DNA of 64,000 nucleotides from Variovorax paradoxus (GTDB lineage Bacteria > Pseudomonadota > Gammaproteobacteria > Burkholderiales > Burkholderiaceae_C). A program made the position numbers and the translations under genes. The DNA is taken from assembly GCF_024734665.1 (NCBI RefSeq), contig NZ_CP102931.1, positions 4,276,001 through 4,340,000 of the forward strand, in the 5' to 3' direction. Under the pieces are notes generated by a model, which made no database searches, had not been told where the DNA came from, and worked only from the letters and a program-made list of their open reading frames with translations. Of the stretch, positions 34,361 to 43,712 are shown piece by piece; the first letter of the stretch is position 1, and the number at the start of each line of letters is the position of its first letter.

Positions 34361-35437
34361 TTACTGGAACTGCGAGAGAAAACGCAGGTCGCCGTCGAAG
34401 AAGAGGCGCAGGTCGTTCACGCCGTAGCGCAGCATCGTGAGCCGGTCGGGGCCCATGCCGAAGGCGAAGCCGATGTAGCGTTCGGGGTCGAGCCCCATGT
34501 TGCGCACCACGTTCGGATGCACCTGGCCCGAGCCCGACACCTCGAGCCAGCGGCCGGCCAGCGGCCCGCTCGCGAACTGGATGTCGATCTCGGCGCTCGG
34601 TTCGGTGAACGGGAAGAAGCTCGGGCGGAAGCGCAGCACGAGGTCATCGCGCTCGAAGAAGGTGCGGCAGAAGTCGGTGAAGACGACCTTCAGGTCCTTG
34701 AAGCTCACGTTCTCGCCGAGCCACAGGCCTTCGCACTGGTGGAACATGGGCGAGTGGGTGGCGTCGCTGTCGACGCGGTAGGTACGGCCGGGCGCGATCA
34801 CGCGGATCTCGGGCGCCTTCACGGTGCCGGTGGTGTCGGCTGCAGCGGCCGCGAACTCGGCGGCGTACTTCTTGATGTGCTGATGCGCATAGCGCACCTG
34901 CATCGGGCTGGTGTGCGGACGCAGGTTGTAGGGAATGCCGTCGTCGCCGTTGATGTCGACGTAGAAGGTGTCCTGCATCGAACGCGCCGGATGGTTCGGT
35001 GGGTTGTTCAGCGAGGTGAAGCTGTGCCAGTCGCTCTCGACTTCGGGGCCGTCGGCCACGTCGAAGCCCATGCTGGAGAAGATTTCCTCGATGCGCTCCA
35101 GGGTGCGGCTCACGGGGTGCAGTCCGCCAGGAATGCGGCGGCGGCCTGGCAGGCTCACGTCGAGCGCTTCGGCGCGCAGTTGCAGCGAGAGTTCTTCGTC
35201 GGCCAGTTGCTGGCGGCGGTCGGTCAGTGCGGCCTCGATGGCCTGCTTGGCGACGTTGATCGCGGCGCCGCGGGACTTCTTCTCTTCGACACTCAGCGCG
35301 GCCATGCCCTTCATCAGCTCGGTGATGCGGCCCGACTTGCCGAGGAACTGGGCCTTGGCGTTTTCGAGCTCGGCGGGCGTTTTCGCTTCGGCGAAGGCGG
35401 CGCGTGCGGTGTCGACCAGGGAGTCCAACTCGTTCAT
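34361..35437 (-). CDS. pheS: Phenylalanyl-tRNA synthetase alpha subunit
   Basis: A 358-residue class II synthetase catalytic subunit: N-terminal coiled-coil (about 1-85), motif 1 near [20 protein letters not shown], motif 2 [20 protein letters not shown] with [16 protein letters not shown], and motif 3 [20 protein letters not shown]. It makes phenylalanyl-adenylate. A terminator-like hairpin with a T run lies in the gap upstream (35469-35498), a candidate attenuator. Confidence 0.96.
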   Translation of the reverse strand: MNELDSLVDTARAAFAEAKTPAELENAKAQFLGKSGRITELMKGMAALSVEEKKSRGAAINVAKQAIEAALTDRRQQLADEELSLQLRAEALDVSLPGRRRIPGGLHPVSRTLERIEEIFSSMGFDVADGPEVESDWHSFTSLNNPPNHPARSMQDTFYVDINGDDGIPYNLRPHTSPMQVRYAHQHIKKYAAEFAAAAADTTGTVKAPEIRVIAPGRTYRVDSDATHSPMFHQCEGLWLGENVSFKDLKVVFTDFCRTFFERDDLVLRFRPSFFPFTEPSAEIDIQFASGPLAGRWLEVSGSGQVHPNVVRNMGLDPERYIGFAFGMGPDRLTMLRYGVNDLRLFFDGDLRFLSQFQ

Positions 35438-35462
35438 AGCAACAAAAATCTTCGAGGGGAAA

Positions 35463-35499
35463 TAAAAAAGAGCTGGAGCCTTTTCAAGCGCCAGCCCTT
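35463..35499 (-). terminator. Terminator-like hairpin between rplT and pheS
   Basis: On the minus strand AGGGCTGG-c-GC pairs with GC-t-CCAGCTCT around a loop TTGAAAAG, followed by TTTTTT. Only one bulge and one G-T pair weaken it. It could uncouple pheST expression from the ribosomal genes, as the pheM attenuator does in enteric bacteria. Confidence 0.6.
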
Positions 35500-35550
35500 G
35501 AGCCGTGGGCGCAGGAAGCTACCCGAAGGCAGCATCCCTGCTGTGCAGAA

Positions 35551-35910
35551 TCAAGCAGCCAGCTTGGCCTTGACCTGCTCCACGATGCCGGCAAAAGCGG
35601 CCTTGTCGTGCACGGCGATGTCCGCAAGCATCTTGCGGTCGATCTCGATACCGGCCTTGCGGATGCCGTTGGCGAACTGGCTGTAGGTCAGGCCCAGTTC
35701 ACGCGAGGCGGCGTTGATACGCGCGATCCACAGCTGACGGAACACGCGCTTCTTGGTACGGCGGTCACGGTAGGCGTATTGGCCTGCCTTCATCACCGCC
35801 TGTTTGGCGACGCGGAAGACATTGCCGCGGCGACCGCGGAAACCCTTGGCGAGTGCGAGAACTTTCTTGTGGCGGGCGCGAGCCGTTACACCACGTTTGA
35901 CGCGAGGCAT
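35551..35910 (-). CDS. rplT: 50S ribosomal protein L20
   Basis: A 119-residue basic protein: [60 protein letters not shown] and the C-terminal [19 protein letters not shown]. It binds 23S rRNA early in assembly and represses the operon in enteric bacteria. It follows rpmI with a 24-base gap. Confidence 0.97.
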   Translation of the reverse strand: MPRVKRGVTARARHKKVLALAKGFRGRRGNVFRVAKQAVMKAGQYAYRDRRTKKRVFRQLWIARINAASRELGLTYSQFANGIRKAGIEIDRKMLADIAVHDKAAFAGIVEQVKAKLAA

Positions 35911-35934
35911 GTGTGTACTCCTTGTTCGTCTGAG

Positions 35935-36138
35935 TTAAATGCCACGGCCGGGCAGCATGGCGGCGACAGAAACCATGTTGGTCTCATGCACTGCGACTGC
36001 ACCACGCAGGTGACGCTTGTTCTTGGTGGTCTTCTTCGTCAAGATGTGACGCTTGAAGGCTTGACCGCGCTTGACGGTGCCACCGGGACGAACGCGGAAA
36101 CGTTTTTTCGCGCTGCTCTTGGTCTTCATTTTGGGCAT
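35935..36138 (-). CDS. rpmI: 50S ribosomal protein L35
   Basis: A 67-residue protein, [20 protein letters not shown] at the start and [20 protein letters not shown] further on. Position between infC and rplT is the universal order. AGGAG is upstream of the ATG. Confidence 0.97.
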   Translation of the reverse strand: MPKMKTKSSAKKRFRVRPGGTVKRGQAFKRHILTKKTTKNKRHLRGAVAVHETNMVSVAAMLPGRGI

Positions 36139-36300
36139 GTGAATGCTCCTTTAGTTTGTGCTCGTGAGGCGCCATGGATGCTCCACGGACTTGTTGGCCC
36201 CGAGACACTTCTTTATCCCGCCCCTGCCGGCATCTCTCGCGAGGCGCTGGCAAAGGCGAAATCCCTTCGAACCTTCTCTTCTCTACTGCAACCCTGACAT

Positions 36301-36915
36301 TCAGGCTGTTGCGGGCGACGCTGCCGGTGCGGCGGCATCTGCTGCCGGCTTCGGCGCAGCGCCACCAGCCTTCTTGCGGCCCGGTGCGATCATCATGATC
36401 ATCTGCCGGCCTTCGAGCTTCGGGAACTGCTCGACCATGATCAGGTCGCCCAGCTCGTCGCGAATGCGCTGCAGCAATGCCAGACCGAGCTCCTGGTGCG
36501 TGATCTCGCGGCCGCGGAAGCGCAGCGTGATCTTGCATTTGTCGCCCTCATCAAGAAAGCGCTTGATGTTGCGCATCTTGATGTTGTAGTCGCCATCGTC
36601 GGTACCAGGCCGGAACTTGATTTCCTTGACCTCGATGACCTTCTGCTTCGACTTCGCCTCGGCTGCCTTCTTCTGCTCGTGGTACTTGAACTTGCCGTAC
36701 TCGATCAGGCGGCATACCGGCGGGTTGGCCGCCGCAACGACCTCCACCAGGTCCACGTCCTGCTCACCGGCAAGGCGCAGAGCCTCGGCAAGACTCACGA
36801 CACCCAATTGCTCGTTATCCGGGCCGATCAGGCGGACTTCCGGGGCCATGATTTCCCGGTTCAGGCGGTGTTGGCGTTCCTCGCGGTGGCGGCGGTCGCG
36901 GAATGCAGTAGCGAT
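36301..36915 (-). CDS. infC: Translation initiation factor IF-3, ATC start codon
   Basis: A 204-residue IF-3. The first ATG in frame (36849) lies after the conserved IF-3 N-terminus. The 22 codons upstream read [22 protein letters not shown], which aligns with the RINGEIRAQEVRL region of enteric IF-3. They begin with ATC at 36915, preceded by GAAGGA eight bases upstream. IF-3 rejects non-AUG starts, and infC usually uses one for autoregulation. The N domain, linker ([20 protein letters not shown]) and C domain ([19 protein letters not shown]) are complete, followed by an alanine-rich tail (about 175-204). The gene sits between thrS and rpmI. Confidence 0.9.
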   Translation of the reverse strand: MATAFRDRRHREERQHRLNREIMAPEVRLIGPDNEQLGVVSLAEALRLAGEQDVDLVEVVAAANPPVCRLIEYGKFKYHEQKKAAEAKSKQKVIEVKEIKFRPGTDDGDYNIKMRNIKRFLDEGDKCKITLRFRGREITHQELGLALLQRIRDELGDLIMVEQFPKLEGRQMIMMIAPGRKKAGGAAPKPAADAAAPAASPATA

Positions 36916-37025
36916 GGTCAGAATCCTTCAAAATTTGCTACAAAATCTGTAGCGAACACCGGTCAGTCCTCGCGGACAAACGGCATGATTTGGCTTTGAA
37001 ACATATGGGGTGTTCCGAAGACAAA

Positions 37026-38933
37026 TCAACGCTTGTCGGCAATATCCTGGACGAGCCGTTGCACGAACGATTCGAGGGACATTGCACCGAGGTCTTGATT
37101 GCCCCGGGCGCGCACTGCGACGGCACCTGCTTCCTTTTCCTTGTCGCCTACGACAACGATATAAGGGAGCTTTTGCAACGAATGCTTCCGTATTTTATAC
37201 GTAATCTTCTCGTTGTGCAGGTCAAGCTGAACCCTAAGCCCTTGATTTTGCAGCGCTTTCGCAACTTGCGCGGCGTAATCGGCCTGTCCTTCGCTGATAT
37301 TGAGCACCGCCACCTGTACCGGCGCGAGCCATGCGGGCAGCGCGCCCGAGTGGTGTTCGATCAGCATGCCGATGAAGCGCTCGAGGCTGCCGACGATCGC
37401 ACGGTGCAGCATCACGGGGTGCGCACGACCACTCGACTCCGTCACGTATTCGCCGCCCAGGCGCTCGGCCGTGTTGAAGTCGACCTGCATCGTGCCGCAC
37501 TGCCACTGGCGGCCGATGGCATCGCGCAGCGTGTATTCGATCTTGGGGCCATAGAAGGCGCCGTCGCCCGGTGCAATGACGAAGTCGACGCCCGAGCGGC
37601 GCAGCGATTCCATCACCGCGTGCTCGGCCTTGTCCCACAGTTCGTCGGAGCCGACGCGGTTCTCGGGCCGCGTGGCAACCTTGTAGAGGATGTCCGTGAA
37701 GCCGAAGTCGGCATAGACCTTCTGCAGCTGCTCCGTGTACGCGATGCACTCGTCGAGGATCTGGTCTTCCGTGCAGAAGATGTGCCCGTCGTCCTGCGTG
37801 AAGCCGCGCACGCGCATGATGCCGTGCAGCGCGCCGCTGGGCTCGTTGCGGTGACACTGGCCGAACTCGCCGTAGCGCAGCGGCAGGTCACGGTAGCTGC
37901 GCAGGTCGCTCTTGAAGATCAGCACGTGGCCCGGGCAGTTCATCGGCTTGAGCGCATATTCGCGCTTCTCCGACTCCGTCGTGAACATGTTGTCGCGGTA
38001 GTTCTGCCAGTGGCCCGTTTTCTCCCACAGGCTCTTGTCGAGGATCTGCGGGCCCTTCACTTCCCAATAGCCCGTGTCGCGGTAGATGCCGCGCATGTAC
38101 TGCTCCACGGCCTGCCACACGGCCCAGCCCTTGGGGTGCCAGAACACCACGCCCGGCGCCACTTCGTCGATATGGAACAGGTCGAGCTCCTTGCCGAGCT
38201 TGCGGTGGTCGCGCTTCTCGGCTTCCTCGATGCGCTGGATGTACTGGTCGAGCTGCTTCTTGTCGGCCCAGGCCGTGCCGTAGATGCGCTGGAGTTGCTC
38301 GTTCTTGGCGTCGCCGCGCCAGTAGGCGCCGGCCAGCTTCGTGAGCTTGAAGACCTTCAGGAAACGCGTGTTCGGCACGTGCGGGCCGCGGCACATGTCG
38401 ACGTATTCCTGGTGGTAGTACAGGCCCATGGCCTGCTCGTCGGGCATGTCCTCGACGAGGCGCAGCTTGTAGTCCTCGCCGCGCGACTTGAAGACTTCGA
38501 TGACTTCGGCACGCGGCGTCATCTTCTTGATCACGTCGTAGTCCTGCGCGATCAGCTCGCGCATGCGCGCCTCGATGGCGGCCATGTCCTCGGGCGTGAA
38601 CGGGCGTTCGTACGAGATGTCGTAGTAGAAGCCCTCGTCGATCACCGGCCCGATCACCATCTTGGCCGTCGGGTAGAGCTGCTTCACCGCATGGCCGACC
38701 AGGTGGGCCGTCGAGTGGCGGATGATTTCCAGGCCTTCGTCGTCCTTGGGCGTGATGATCTGCAGCTTGGCGTCATGGTCGATAACGTCGCTGGCATCGA
38801 CGAGCCTGCCGTCGACCTTGCCGGCCACCGTCATCTTGGCCAGGCCGGGGCCGATGGACTGAGCGACTTCGGCCACCGAAACCGGGCCGGGGAACTCGCG
38901 GCGCGAGTTGTCGGGGAGCGTGATCTGGATCAT
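37026..38933 (-). CDS. thrS: Threonyl-tRNA synthetase
   Basis: A 635-residue enzyme with TGS domain (about 1-62), editing domain carrying [16 protein letters not shown] and [14 protein letters not shown], then the class II catalytic core (motif 1 [13 protein letters not shown]; motif 2 [20 protein letters not shown] with [17 protein letters not shown]; motif 3 [20 protein letters not shown]) and the anticodon-binding domain. It charges tRNA-Thr and clears Ser-tRNA-Thr. The ATG at 38933 follows GAGG by ten bases. It is the first structural gene of the operon, behind a leader peptide and terminator. Confidence 0.97.
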   Translation of the reverse strand: MIQITLPDNSRREFPGPVSVAEVAQSIGPGLAKMTVAGKVDGRLVDASDVIDHDAKLQIITPKDDEGLEIIRHSTAHLVGHAVKQLYPTAKMVIGPVIDEGFYYDISYERPFTPEDMAAIEARMRELIAQDYDVIKKMTPRAEVIEVFKSRGEDYKLRLVEDMPDEQAMGLYYHQEYVDMCRGPHVPNTRFLKVFKLTKLAGAYWRGDAKNEQLQRIYGTAWADKKQLDQYIQRIEEAEKRDHRKLGKELDLFHIDEVAPGVVFWHPKGWAVWQAVEQYMRGIYRDTGYWEVKGPQILDKSLWEKTGHWQNYRDNMFTTESEKREYALKPMNCPGHVLIFKSDLRSYRDLPLRYGEFGQCHRNEPSGALHGIMRVRGFTQDDGHIFCTEDQILDECIAYTEQLQKVYADFGFTDILYKVATRPENRVGSDELWDKAEHAVMESLRRSGVDFVIAPGDGAFYGPKIEYTLRDAIGRQWQCGTMQVDFNTAERLGGEYVTESSGRAHPVMLHRAIVGSLERFIGMLIEHHSGALPAWLAPVQVAVLNISEGQADYAAQVAKALQNQGLRVQLDLHNEKITYKIRKHSLQKLPYIVVVGDKEKEAGAVAVRARGNQDLGAMSLESFVQRLVQDIADKR

Positions 38934-38950
38934 TTGAAGAAAACCTCGGG

Positions 38951-38986
38951 GAGAAAAACAAAAAAGCGCGGTGGGTGCCGCGCTTT
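38951..38986 (-). terminator. Attenuator terminator hairpin upstream of thrS
   Basis: On the minus strand AAAGCGCGG pairs with CCGCGCTTT (38963-38971/38978-38986) around a six-base loop, followed by a T-rich run (TTTGTTTTTCTC). The 5' arm GCGCGG can also pair with CCGCGC just after the leader stop (39017-39025), which would give a mutually exclusive antiterminator. This is a classic transcription attenuator arrangement. Confidence 0.8.
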
Positions 38987-39025
38987 GCTTGGTTGTGAAG
39001 CTGGCAGAAACCAGCGAGCGCGGGG

Positions 39026-39091
39026 CTACCGGCCTTTTCCTTCAGTGAAGAAAAAGCCACTGAATCCTTGCGGAGTAGTTCGCGGTGTCAT
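39026..39091 (-). CDS. Thr/Phe-rich leader peptide of thrS operon
   Basis: A 21-codon open frame, ATG at 39091 and TAG at 39026-39028, with GAAAGG ten bases upstream. It reads [21 protein letters not shown]: Thr at 2, 5, 6 and 16 and Phe at 10, 13, 14 and 15. It ends right before the stem that can form the antiterminator, and a terminator follows before thrS. The operon encodes both ThrRS and PheRS, so stalling on either amino acid is a plausible signal. The PheM leader in enteric bacteria has a similar FFF run. The role is inferred from arrangement. Confidence 0.72.
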   Translation of the reverse strand: MTPRTTPQGFSGFFFTEGKGR

Positions 39092-39152
39092 AACCAAGGT
39101 GCCTTTCTCGCTCTTGTTGAGTGCAGAGCCCGCAATTCTAGCCGCTGCCCGC

Positions 39153-39464
39153 TCAGGGCGCGGGCGCCGCATTCTTGAGCCCGAGCACTTCGATGGGCTC
39201 GATCGACGGCGGCTTGGCGAACAGCTCGGGAGCCTTCGCCATCAGCGCCTGGGCGATCGGGCCGGTCAGATGGGCCTGGCGCCCGGCCTCGTCTTCGAAT
39301 GCGTCGAACACGCCGAAAGTGTTCGGCGACAGGCGCAGCGCAAACCAGATCGGCGTGGTCTTCTCGTCGCGCGCCATCGCAAGGCCGGCTTCGAGAAACT
39401 TCTCTACATCGCCTTCCTTGCCCGGCTTGGCTTCGAGTCGGGCGAACAGTGCGTACTTGATCAT
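39153..39464 (-). CDS. Antibiotic biosynthesis monooxygenase (ABM)-fold protein
   Basis: A 103-residue ABM/dimeric alpha-beta barrel protein from the ATG at 39464, preceded by AGGAGA; the longer frame is unsupported. Pattern: MIKYALFARLEAKPGKEGDV, EKFLEAGLAMARDE, PIWFALRLSPNTFGVFDAFE, EDEAGRQAHLTGPIAQAL. Such proteins act as small monooxygenases or unknown dimeric enzymes. It is isolated, facing away from the GlxA-like gene 109 bases upstream. Confidence 0.88.
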   Translation of the reverse strand: MIKYALFARLEAKPGKEGDVEKFLEAGLAMARDEKTTPIWFALRLSPNTFGVFDAFEDEAGRQAHLTGPIAQALMAKAPELFAKPPSIEPIEVLGLKNAAPAP

Positions 39465-39573
39465 GGGTGATCTCCTGAGTTGAACGGCGCGCGACATTGC
39501 GCGGCGTTGGTATGGACTCTAGGCAGCCATCGCCTCTGGAGCTATTGGCATTTTTGACATCTTTGATATCGTT

Positions 39574-40542
39574 ATGGCCATGAAACTCGACGTACTCGCT
39601 CTCGATGGCGTGTTCGACACCGGCCTGTCCACGGTGCTCGACGTGTTCACCACTGCCAACGAACTCGCGGCCATGCTGCAGCTCGACGTGGCGCCATTCG
39701 AAGTCACGGTGACGGGCGCTCGCAAGCGGGTGAAAACTTCGCAGGGCCTCACCGTTCCGGTGGCTCGCGCGCTTGGCGCCGGCTCAGCGGATTGGCTGAT
39801 CGTTCCCGCGCTCGGCTGCAAGATGCCCGAAACACTGGAGCCCGCCTTGCTTCGCCCGGACGTGCGCGACGCCTGCGCCGCAATTCAGGAGCGCGCAAGC
39901 AAAAGCGCCAACCTGGCCGCCGCCTGCATCGGCACCTTCGTGCTCGCCGAGTCGGGCGTGCTCGATCGCCAGAAGGCAACCACGACCTGGTGGCTGGCCA
40001 CGTTGTTCCGCCAGCGCTACCCCGCCGTGCAGCTGGAAGACTCGCGCATGCTGGTCAGCTCCGGCAACCTGGTCACGGCCGGCGCGGCGCTGAGCCATGT
40101 CGACATGGCGCTGTGGATCGTGCGCCAGGCCAGCCCCGAACTCGCCACGCTGGTCGCGCGCTACCTGATCGTCGATTCGCGGCCGTCGCAGTCGGCCTAC
40201 GTGATCTCCGACCACCTCTCGCATTCCGACCCGCTGGTGGAGCGCTTCGAGCGCTGGGCGCGCGGACGGCTGGCCGATGGCTTCTCGCTCGACGAGGCCG
40301 CGCAAGCCGCCGGCGCCAGCAAGCGCACGCTGGCCCGCCGCATGCAGCAGGTGCTGGGCAAGAGTCCACTTTCCTACGTGCAGGACCTGCGCGTGGAACG
40401 CGCGGTGCATCTGCTCAAGACCAGCGACAAGAGCCTCGAGCAGATCGCCGGCATGGTGGGCTACGCCGACGGAGTCACGCTGCGCACCCTGCTGCGCCAG
40501 CGCCTGGGCCGCGGCGTGCGCGAGGTGCGCCTAGAAGCCTGA
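39574..40542 (+). CDS. GlxA family transcriptional regulator (DJ-1/PfpI plus AraC)
   Basis: A 322-residue fusion: an N-terminal DJ-1/PfpI amidotransferase-like domain (about 1-180, with the nucleophile-position cysteine in AAACIGTFVLAESGVL) and a C-terminal AraC/XylS helix-turn-helix (about 225-320: SLDEAAQAAGASKRTLARRM, SLEQIAGMVGYADGVTLRTL). Family members detect small metabolites and activate catabolic genes; the ligand here is unknown. It is divergent from the ABM gene and followed by a terminator that serves the convergent aceA gene. The start ATG at 39574 has no good Shine-Dalgarno and an ATG two codons on is possible. Confidence 0.9.
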   Translation: MAMKLDVLALDGVFDTGLSTVLDVFTTANELAAMLQLDVAPFEVTVTGARKRVKTSQGLTVPVARALGAGSADWLIVPALGCKMPETLEPALLRPDVRDACAAIQERASKSANLAAACIGTFVLAESGVLDRQKATTTWWLATLFRQRYPAVQLEDSRMLVSSGNLVTAGAALSHVDMALWIVRQASPELATLVARYLIVDSRPSQSAYVISDHLSHSDPLVERFERWARGRLADGFSLDEAAQAAGASKRTLARRMQQVLGKSPLSYVQDLRVERAVHLLKTSDKSLEQIAGMVGYADGVTLRTLLRQRLGRGVREVRLEA

Positions 40543-40562
40543 GCGTGCAACGGACGCAAAAA

Positions 40563-40583
40563 AGCCCGGCACGCGGCCGGGCT
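40563..40583 (-). terminator. Terminator of isocitrate lyase gene
   Basis: AGCCCGGC/GCCGGGCT stem (40563-40570, 40576-40583) with loop ACGCG; on the minus strand it is followed by TTTTTTGCG, so it ends aceA transcription. The plus strand lacks a T run, so it is not bidirectional. Confidence 0.8.
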
Positions 40584-40643
40584 GAAAGTGACAGCGAAAT
40601 ATCTGTCCGTCGAAAGACCGACCCGCGAGGATCGATCACCCGA

Positions 40644-41975
40644 TCAGTGGAATTGCTCTTCCTCGGTCGAGCCTGACAGCGCCTTCACGCTGGACGAACC
40701 GCCCTGGATCACGGTGGTCACGTCGTCGAAGTAACCGGCACCAACTTCCTGCTGGTGCGACACGAAGGTGTAGCCCTTGTCGCGCGCGGCGAACTCGGGC
40801 TCCTGCACCATGTTGACGTAGTGCTTCATGCCTTCGCCGCGAGCGTAGGCGTGGGCGAACTGGAAGGTGTTGAACCAGTTGACGTGGATGCCGGCCAGCG
40901 TGATGAACTGGTACTTGTAGCCCAGGGCCGACAGGTCTTCCTGGAACGAGGCGATCTGCTTGTCGTCGAGGTTCTTCTTCCAGTTGAAGGAAGGCGAGCA
41001 GTTGTACGACAGCAGCTTGCCGGGGCAGGCGGCGTGCACGGCTTGTGCGAATTCGCGGGCGAAGCCGATGTCCGGCACGCCGGTTTCGCACCACACCAGG
41101 TCGGCGTAGGGTGCGTAGGCCACGCCGCGGCTGATGGCTTGCTCCAGGCCGTTCTTCACGCGGTAGAAGCCTTCCTGCGTGCGCTCGCCCGTCAGGAAGG
41201 GCTTGTCGTTGGCGTCGTGGTCGGAGGTGATCAGGTTCGCGGCTTCCGCGTCGGTGCGGGCCAGGACGATGGTCGACACACCCAGCACGTCAGCTGCGAA
41301 ACGCGCGGCAATCAGCTTCTCGCAGGCTTCATGCGTCGGCACGAGCACCTTGCCGCCCATGTGGCCGCACTTCTTCACGGCAGCCAGCTGGTCTTCGAAG
41401 TGCACGCCGGCCGCGCCTGCCGTGATCATGTTCTTCATCAGTTCGAAGGCATTGAGCACGCCGCCGAAACCGGCTTCCGCGTCGGCCACGATGGGCAGGA
41501 AGTAGTCGATGAACTCCTTGTCGCCCGGGTTGACGCCGCGGCCCCACTGGATTTCATCGGCGCGGCGGAAGGTGTTGTTGATGCGGCGGACCATCGTCGG
41601 CACCGAGTCGTAGGCGTACAGCGACTGGTCGGGGTACATCGTCTCGGAGCTGTTGCCGTCGGCGGCGACTTGCCAGCCCGACAGGTACACGGCTTCCAGG
41701 CCAGCCTTGGCTTGCTGCATGGCCTGACCAGCGGAGATAGCGCCGAACGCGTTCACGTAGCCCTTCTTGGAGCCACCGTTGATCTTGTCCCAGAGCTTCT
41801 CTGCGCCGCGCTTGGCCAGCGTGTGCTCGATGGGGAACGAACCGCGCAGGCGCACCACGTCGGCCGCGCTGTAGCCACGCTTGACGCCCTTCCAGCGCGG
41901 ATCGGTGGCCCATTCCTTTTCGAGGGCGGCAATCTGCTGTTCGCGGCTGAGTTGTTCTGTGAGGGTCTGGGGCAT
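40644..41975 (-). CDS. aceA: Isocitrate lyase
   Basis: A 443-residue enzyme from the ATG at 41975 (GGAG seven bases upstream); a GTG two codons before is less likely. The signature [20 protein letters not shown] contains the catalytic cysteine region. Metal and substrate residues are in [49 protein letters not shown] and [12 protein letters not shown]. It splits isocitrate into glyoxylate and succinate in the glyoxylate shunt for growth on acetate and fatty acids. The upstream 206-base gap contains two perfect inverted repeats (42049-42066, 42122-42142). Confidence 0.97.
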   Translation of the reverse strand: MPQTLTEQLSREQQIAALEKEWATDPRWKGVKRGYSAADVVRLRGSFPIEHTLAKRGAEKLWDKINGGSKKGYVNAFGAISAGQAMQQAKAGLEAVYLSGWQVAADGNSSETMYPDQSLYAYDSVPTMVRRINNTFRRADEIQWGRGVNPGDKEFIDYFLPIVADAEAGFGGVLNAFELMKNMITAGAAGVHFEDQLAAVKKCGHMGGKVLVPTHEACEKLIAARFAADVLGVSTIVLARTDAEAANLITSDHDANDKPFLTGERTQEGFYRVKNGLEQAISRGVAYAPYADLVWCETGVPDIGFAREFAQAVHAACPGKLLSYNCSPSFNWKKNLDDKQIASFQEDLSALGYKYQFITLAGIHVNWFNTFQFAHAYARGEGMKHYVNMVQEPEFAARDKGYTFVSHQQEVGAGYFDDVTTVIQGGSSSVKALSGSTEEEQFH

Positions 41976-42048
41976 GGTCACTCCGTGAGGTTGATTGAAG
42001 GTTGGGCGCTGCGGCCGTGGAGTTACTGTAATCGGACCGCAGACTCTT

Positions 42049-42066
42049 ATGTCTTATAGAAGACAT
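42049..42066. promoter_or_regulatory. Inverted repeat upstream of aceA
   Basis: ATGTCTT-ATAG-AAGACAT, perfect seven-base arms, 74-91 bases upstream of the aceA start. This is a likely operator for an acetate- or glyoxylate-responsive regulator, which is not encoded nearby. Confidence 0.6.
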
Positions 42067-42121
42067 ATTTTTCAATCAATTAAATCAACAACTTAGAGAG
42101 ATATTTCTCAATGCAAAATTA

Positions 42122-42142
42122 TTTTTCTCATATCGAGAAAAA
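42122..42142. promoter_or_regulatory. Second inverted repeat upstream of aceA
   Basis: TTTTTCTC-ATATC-GAGAAAAA, perfect eight-base arms in an AT-rich stretch. It lies just downstream of the GGCT-fold gene (stop at 42182), so it could be that gene's terminator or an aceA regulator site. Confidence 0.5.
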
Positions 42143-42181
42143 ATATTGCGGCGCAGCAGTTATCAATTTCGCAATGCGCAA

Positions 42182-42595
42182 TCAACCTTTCGGTTGTGAA
42201 AACGAGGCATCGCTTCGCGCCGCATGCGCGATCCAATCGCCACTTTCGATCACGCGGCGACCTGCAATGCGCGTCGGATGGATCTCGTAGACCAGGCAAT
42301 CGAACCACTGCCCGCCAACATCCACGCGCACCTGCCGCTTGATGTACTCGCCCGAGTCGTCGTCGGCCACTTCCTCGAGCACGTCGAGCGCTGCCTCAAC
42401 CGCAGGCTCGACAACGTAGACCTCGCCCTTCACGCGCCCCACCCCACCCAGCACGACACCCGGATAGGCGCCCAGGTCGTACAGCGTGCCGGCAATGCTC
42501 GCCTCGCCCACTAACACCGGCGTGGGCCGGTAGCGCGCGATGTCGTTGCGCCCGCCGCGGCGCAGCGTGCCGTAAACAAAAACGTGGGGCATCAT
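42182..42595 (-). CDS. Gamma-glutamylcyclotransferase-fold protein
   Basis: A 137-residue protein with the YtfP/GGCT-like pattern: PHVFVYGTLRRGGRNDIARY at the start (the YGTL loop binds the substrate amino group), AGTLYDLGAYPGVVLGGVGR, and VKGEVYVVE with acidic residues (EEVADDDSGEY). Family enzymes cyclise gamma-glutamyl compounds; exact substrate is unknown. The first two codons are both ATG. It is transcribed leftward from a start divergent to the EamA gene 39 bases away. Confidence 0.88.
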   Translation of the reverse strand: MMPHVFVYGTLRRGGRNDIARYRPTPVLVGEASIAGTLYDLGAYPGVVLGGVGRVKGEVYVVEPAVEAALDVLEEVADDDSGEYIKRQVRVDVGGQWFDCLVYEIHPTRIAGRRVIESGDWIAHAARSDASFSQPKG

Positions 42596-42633
42596 CGAAA
42601 CCGCCTTCTCCGCAACTACAGAACTTCAGTCTA

Positions 42634-43557
42634 TTGAACTCCGCTGCTCCCGCATCAGGCCGCCTCGTGGCCTACGGCTGCCTGGCCCTGAGCATGTCGC
42701 TCGTCGGCGGCTACGTCGCCCTCTCCAAGCCCCTCGTTGCCGCCTTTCCGGTGCTGCTGCTCGCATGGCTGCGCTTCGGCATCGCCGCGCTGGCCATGCC
42801 GCATTGGCTCATGCGCACACCCGACGAGCCGCCGATGACCGCGCGCACGCGCTGGCTGGTGTTCCTCGAGTCGTTCCTCGGCAACTTCATGTTCTCGATC
42901 TGCATGCTGTTCGGCGTGAGCCTCACGAGCGCGGTGTCGGCGGGCGTGATCATGGCGTCGATCCCCGCGTGCGTGGCCGTCGCGAGCTGGCTGTTCCTGC
43001 GCGAGCGCATCACCGTGCGCATCGGCCTGGCCATCGCCTGCGCCGCGCTCGGCATCGGTCTGCTGGCACTGTCGCCGGCGCACGCACCGGCATCGCCCTC
43101 TGCTTCGTCGGCATCGATGCCCTGGCTCGGCAACCTGCTCGTGTTCTGCGCGGTGCTCTGCGAGACGGCCTATGCGGTGATCGGCAAGTCGCTCACGGGA
43201 CGCCTGGGGCCCAAGCGCATCGCCTCGCTCATCAACCTGTGGGGCTTCGTGCTCTCGCTGCCCTTCGGCATCTGGTTCGCGCTGCAGTTCGACTTCACCG
43301 CGGTGCGCTTCGGCACCTGGGCGCTGCTCGTGGTCTACGCGCTCGCTGCAAGCATCTGGACGGTGTGGCTCTGGATGACCGGACTTCGCCACGTACCAGC
43401 CGCACAAGCGGGTGTTTTCGCCGTGATGTTGCCCGTGAGCGCAGCCCTCGTTGGCGTGCTCGTGCTGGGTGAAAACCTCTCTTCGCCACAGCTCGTTGCG
43501 TTCGTCATTGCCCTCGCGGGCGTGGTGCTTGCGACATGGCCTGGGCGCCGAACGTGA
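42634..43557 (+). CDS. EamA/DMT family transporter
   Basis: A 307-residue protein with ten predicted membrane segments in two EamA repeats: LVAYGCLALSMSLVGGYVAL, FLGNFMFSICMLFGVSLTSA, VSAGVIMASIPACVAVASWL, and a second repeat WLGNLLVFCAVLCETAYAVI, HVPAAQAGVFAVMLPVSAAL. It exports small metabolites; substrate unknown. The start TTG at 42634 is uncertain; a GTG at 42667 is possible. Confidence 0.88.
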   Translation: MNSAAPASGRLVAYGCLALSMSLVGGYVALSKPLVAAFPVLLLAWLRFGIAALAMPHWLMRTPDEPPMTARTRWLVFLESFLGNFMFSICMLFGVSLTSAVSAGVIMASIPACVAVASWLFLRERITVRIGLAIACAALGIGLLALSPAHAPASPSASSASMPWLGNLLVFCAVLCETAYAVIGKSLTGRLGPKRIASLINLWGFVLSLPFGIWFALQFDFTAVRFGTWALLVVYALAASIWTVWLWMTGLRHVPAAQAGVFAVMLPVSAALVGVLVLGENLSSPQLVAFVIALAGVVLATWPGRRT

Positions 43558-43712
43558 AAAACAGGGCTTCTCCCCTCTGAAAAAACAACAACTCCCAATG
43601 AAAAAAGCGCTTTTTCCCTTGGAAACGCGTTTTTTCTCATTTAGCATCCGCATTGCCACTGGAGACGCAAGTTTTTCATTGGTGAGTGTTCAACCAAAAA
43701 AGGAAATCAACC

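Noticed and set aside
31917..34427. Long open frame on the plus strand, 836 codons
   Set aside because: Antisense shadow of pheT.
36301..36849. infC starting at ATG 36849
   Set aside because: It would lose the conserved IF-3 N-terminus; ATC at 36915 has the Shine-Dalgarno.
36990..39470. Long open frame on the plus strand, 826 codons
   Set aside because: It lies opposite thrS, leader and ABM genes, lacks any family pattern and is a high-GC shadow.
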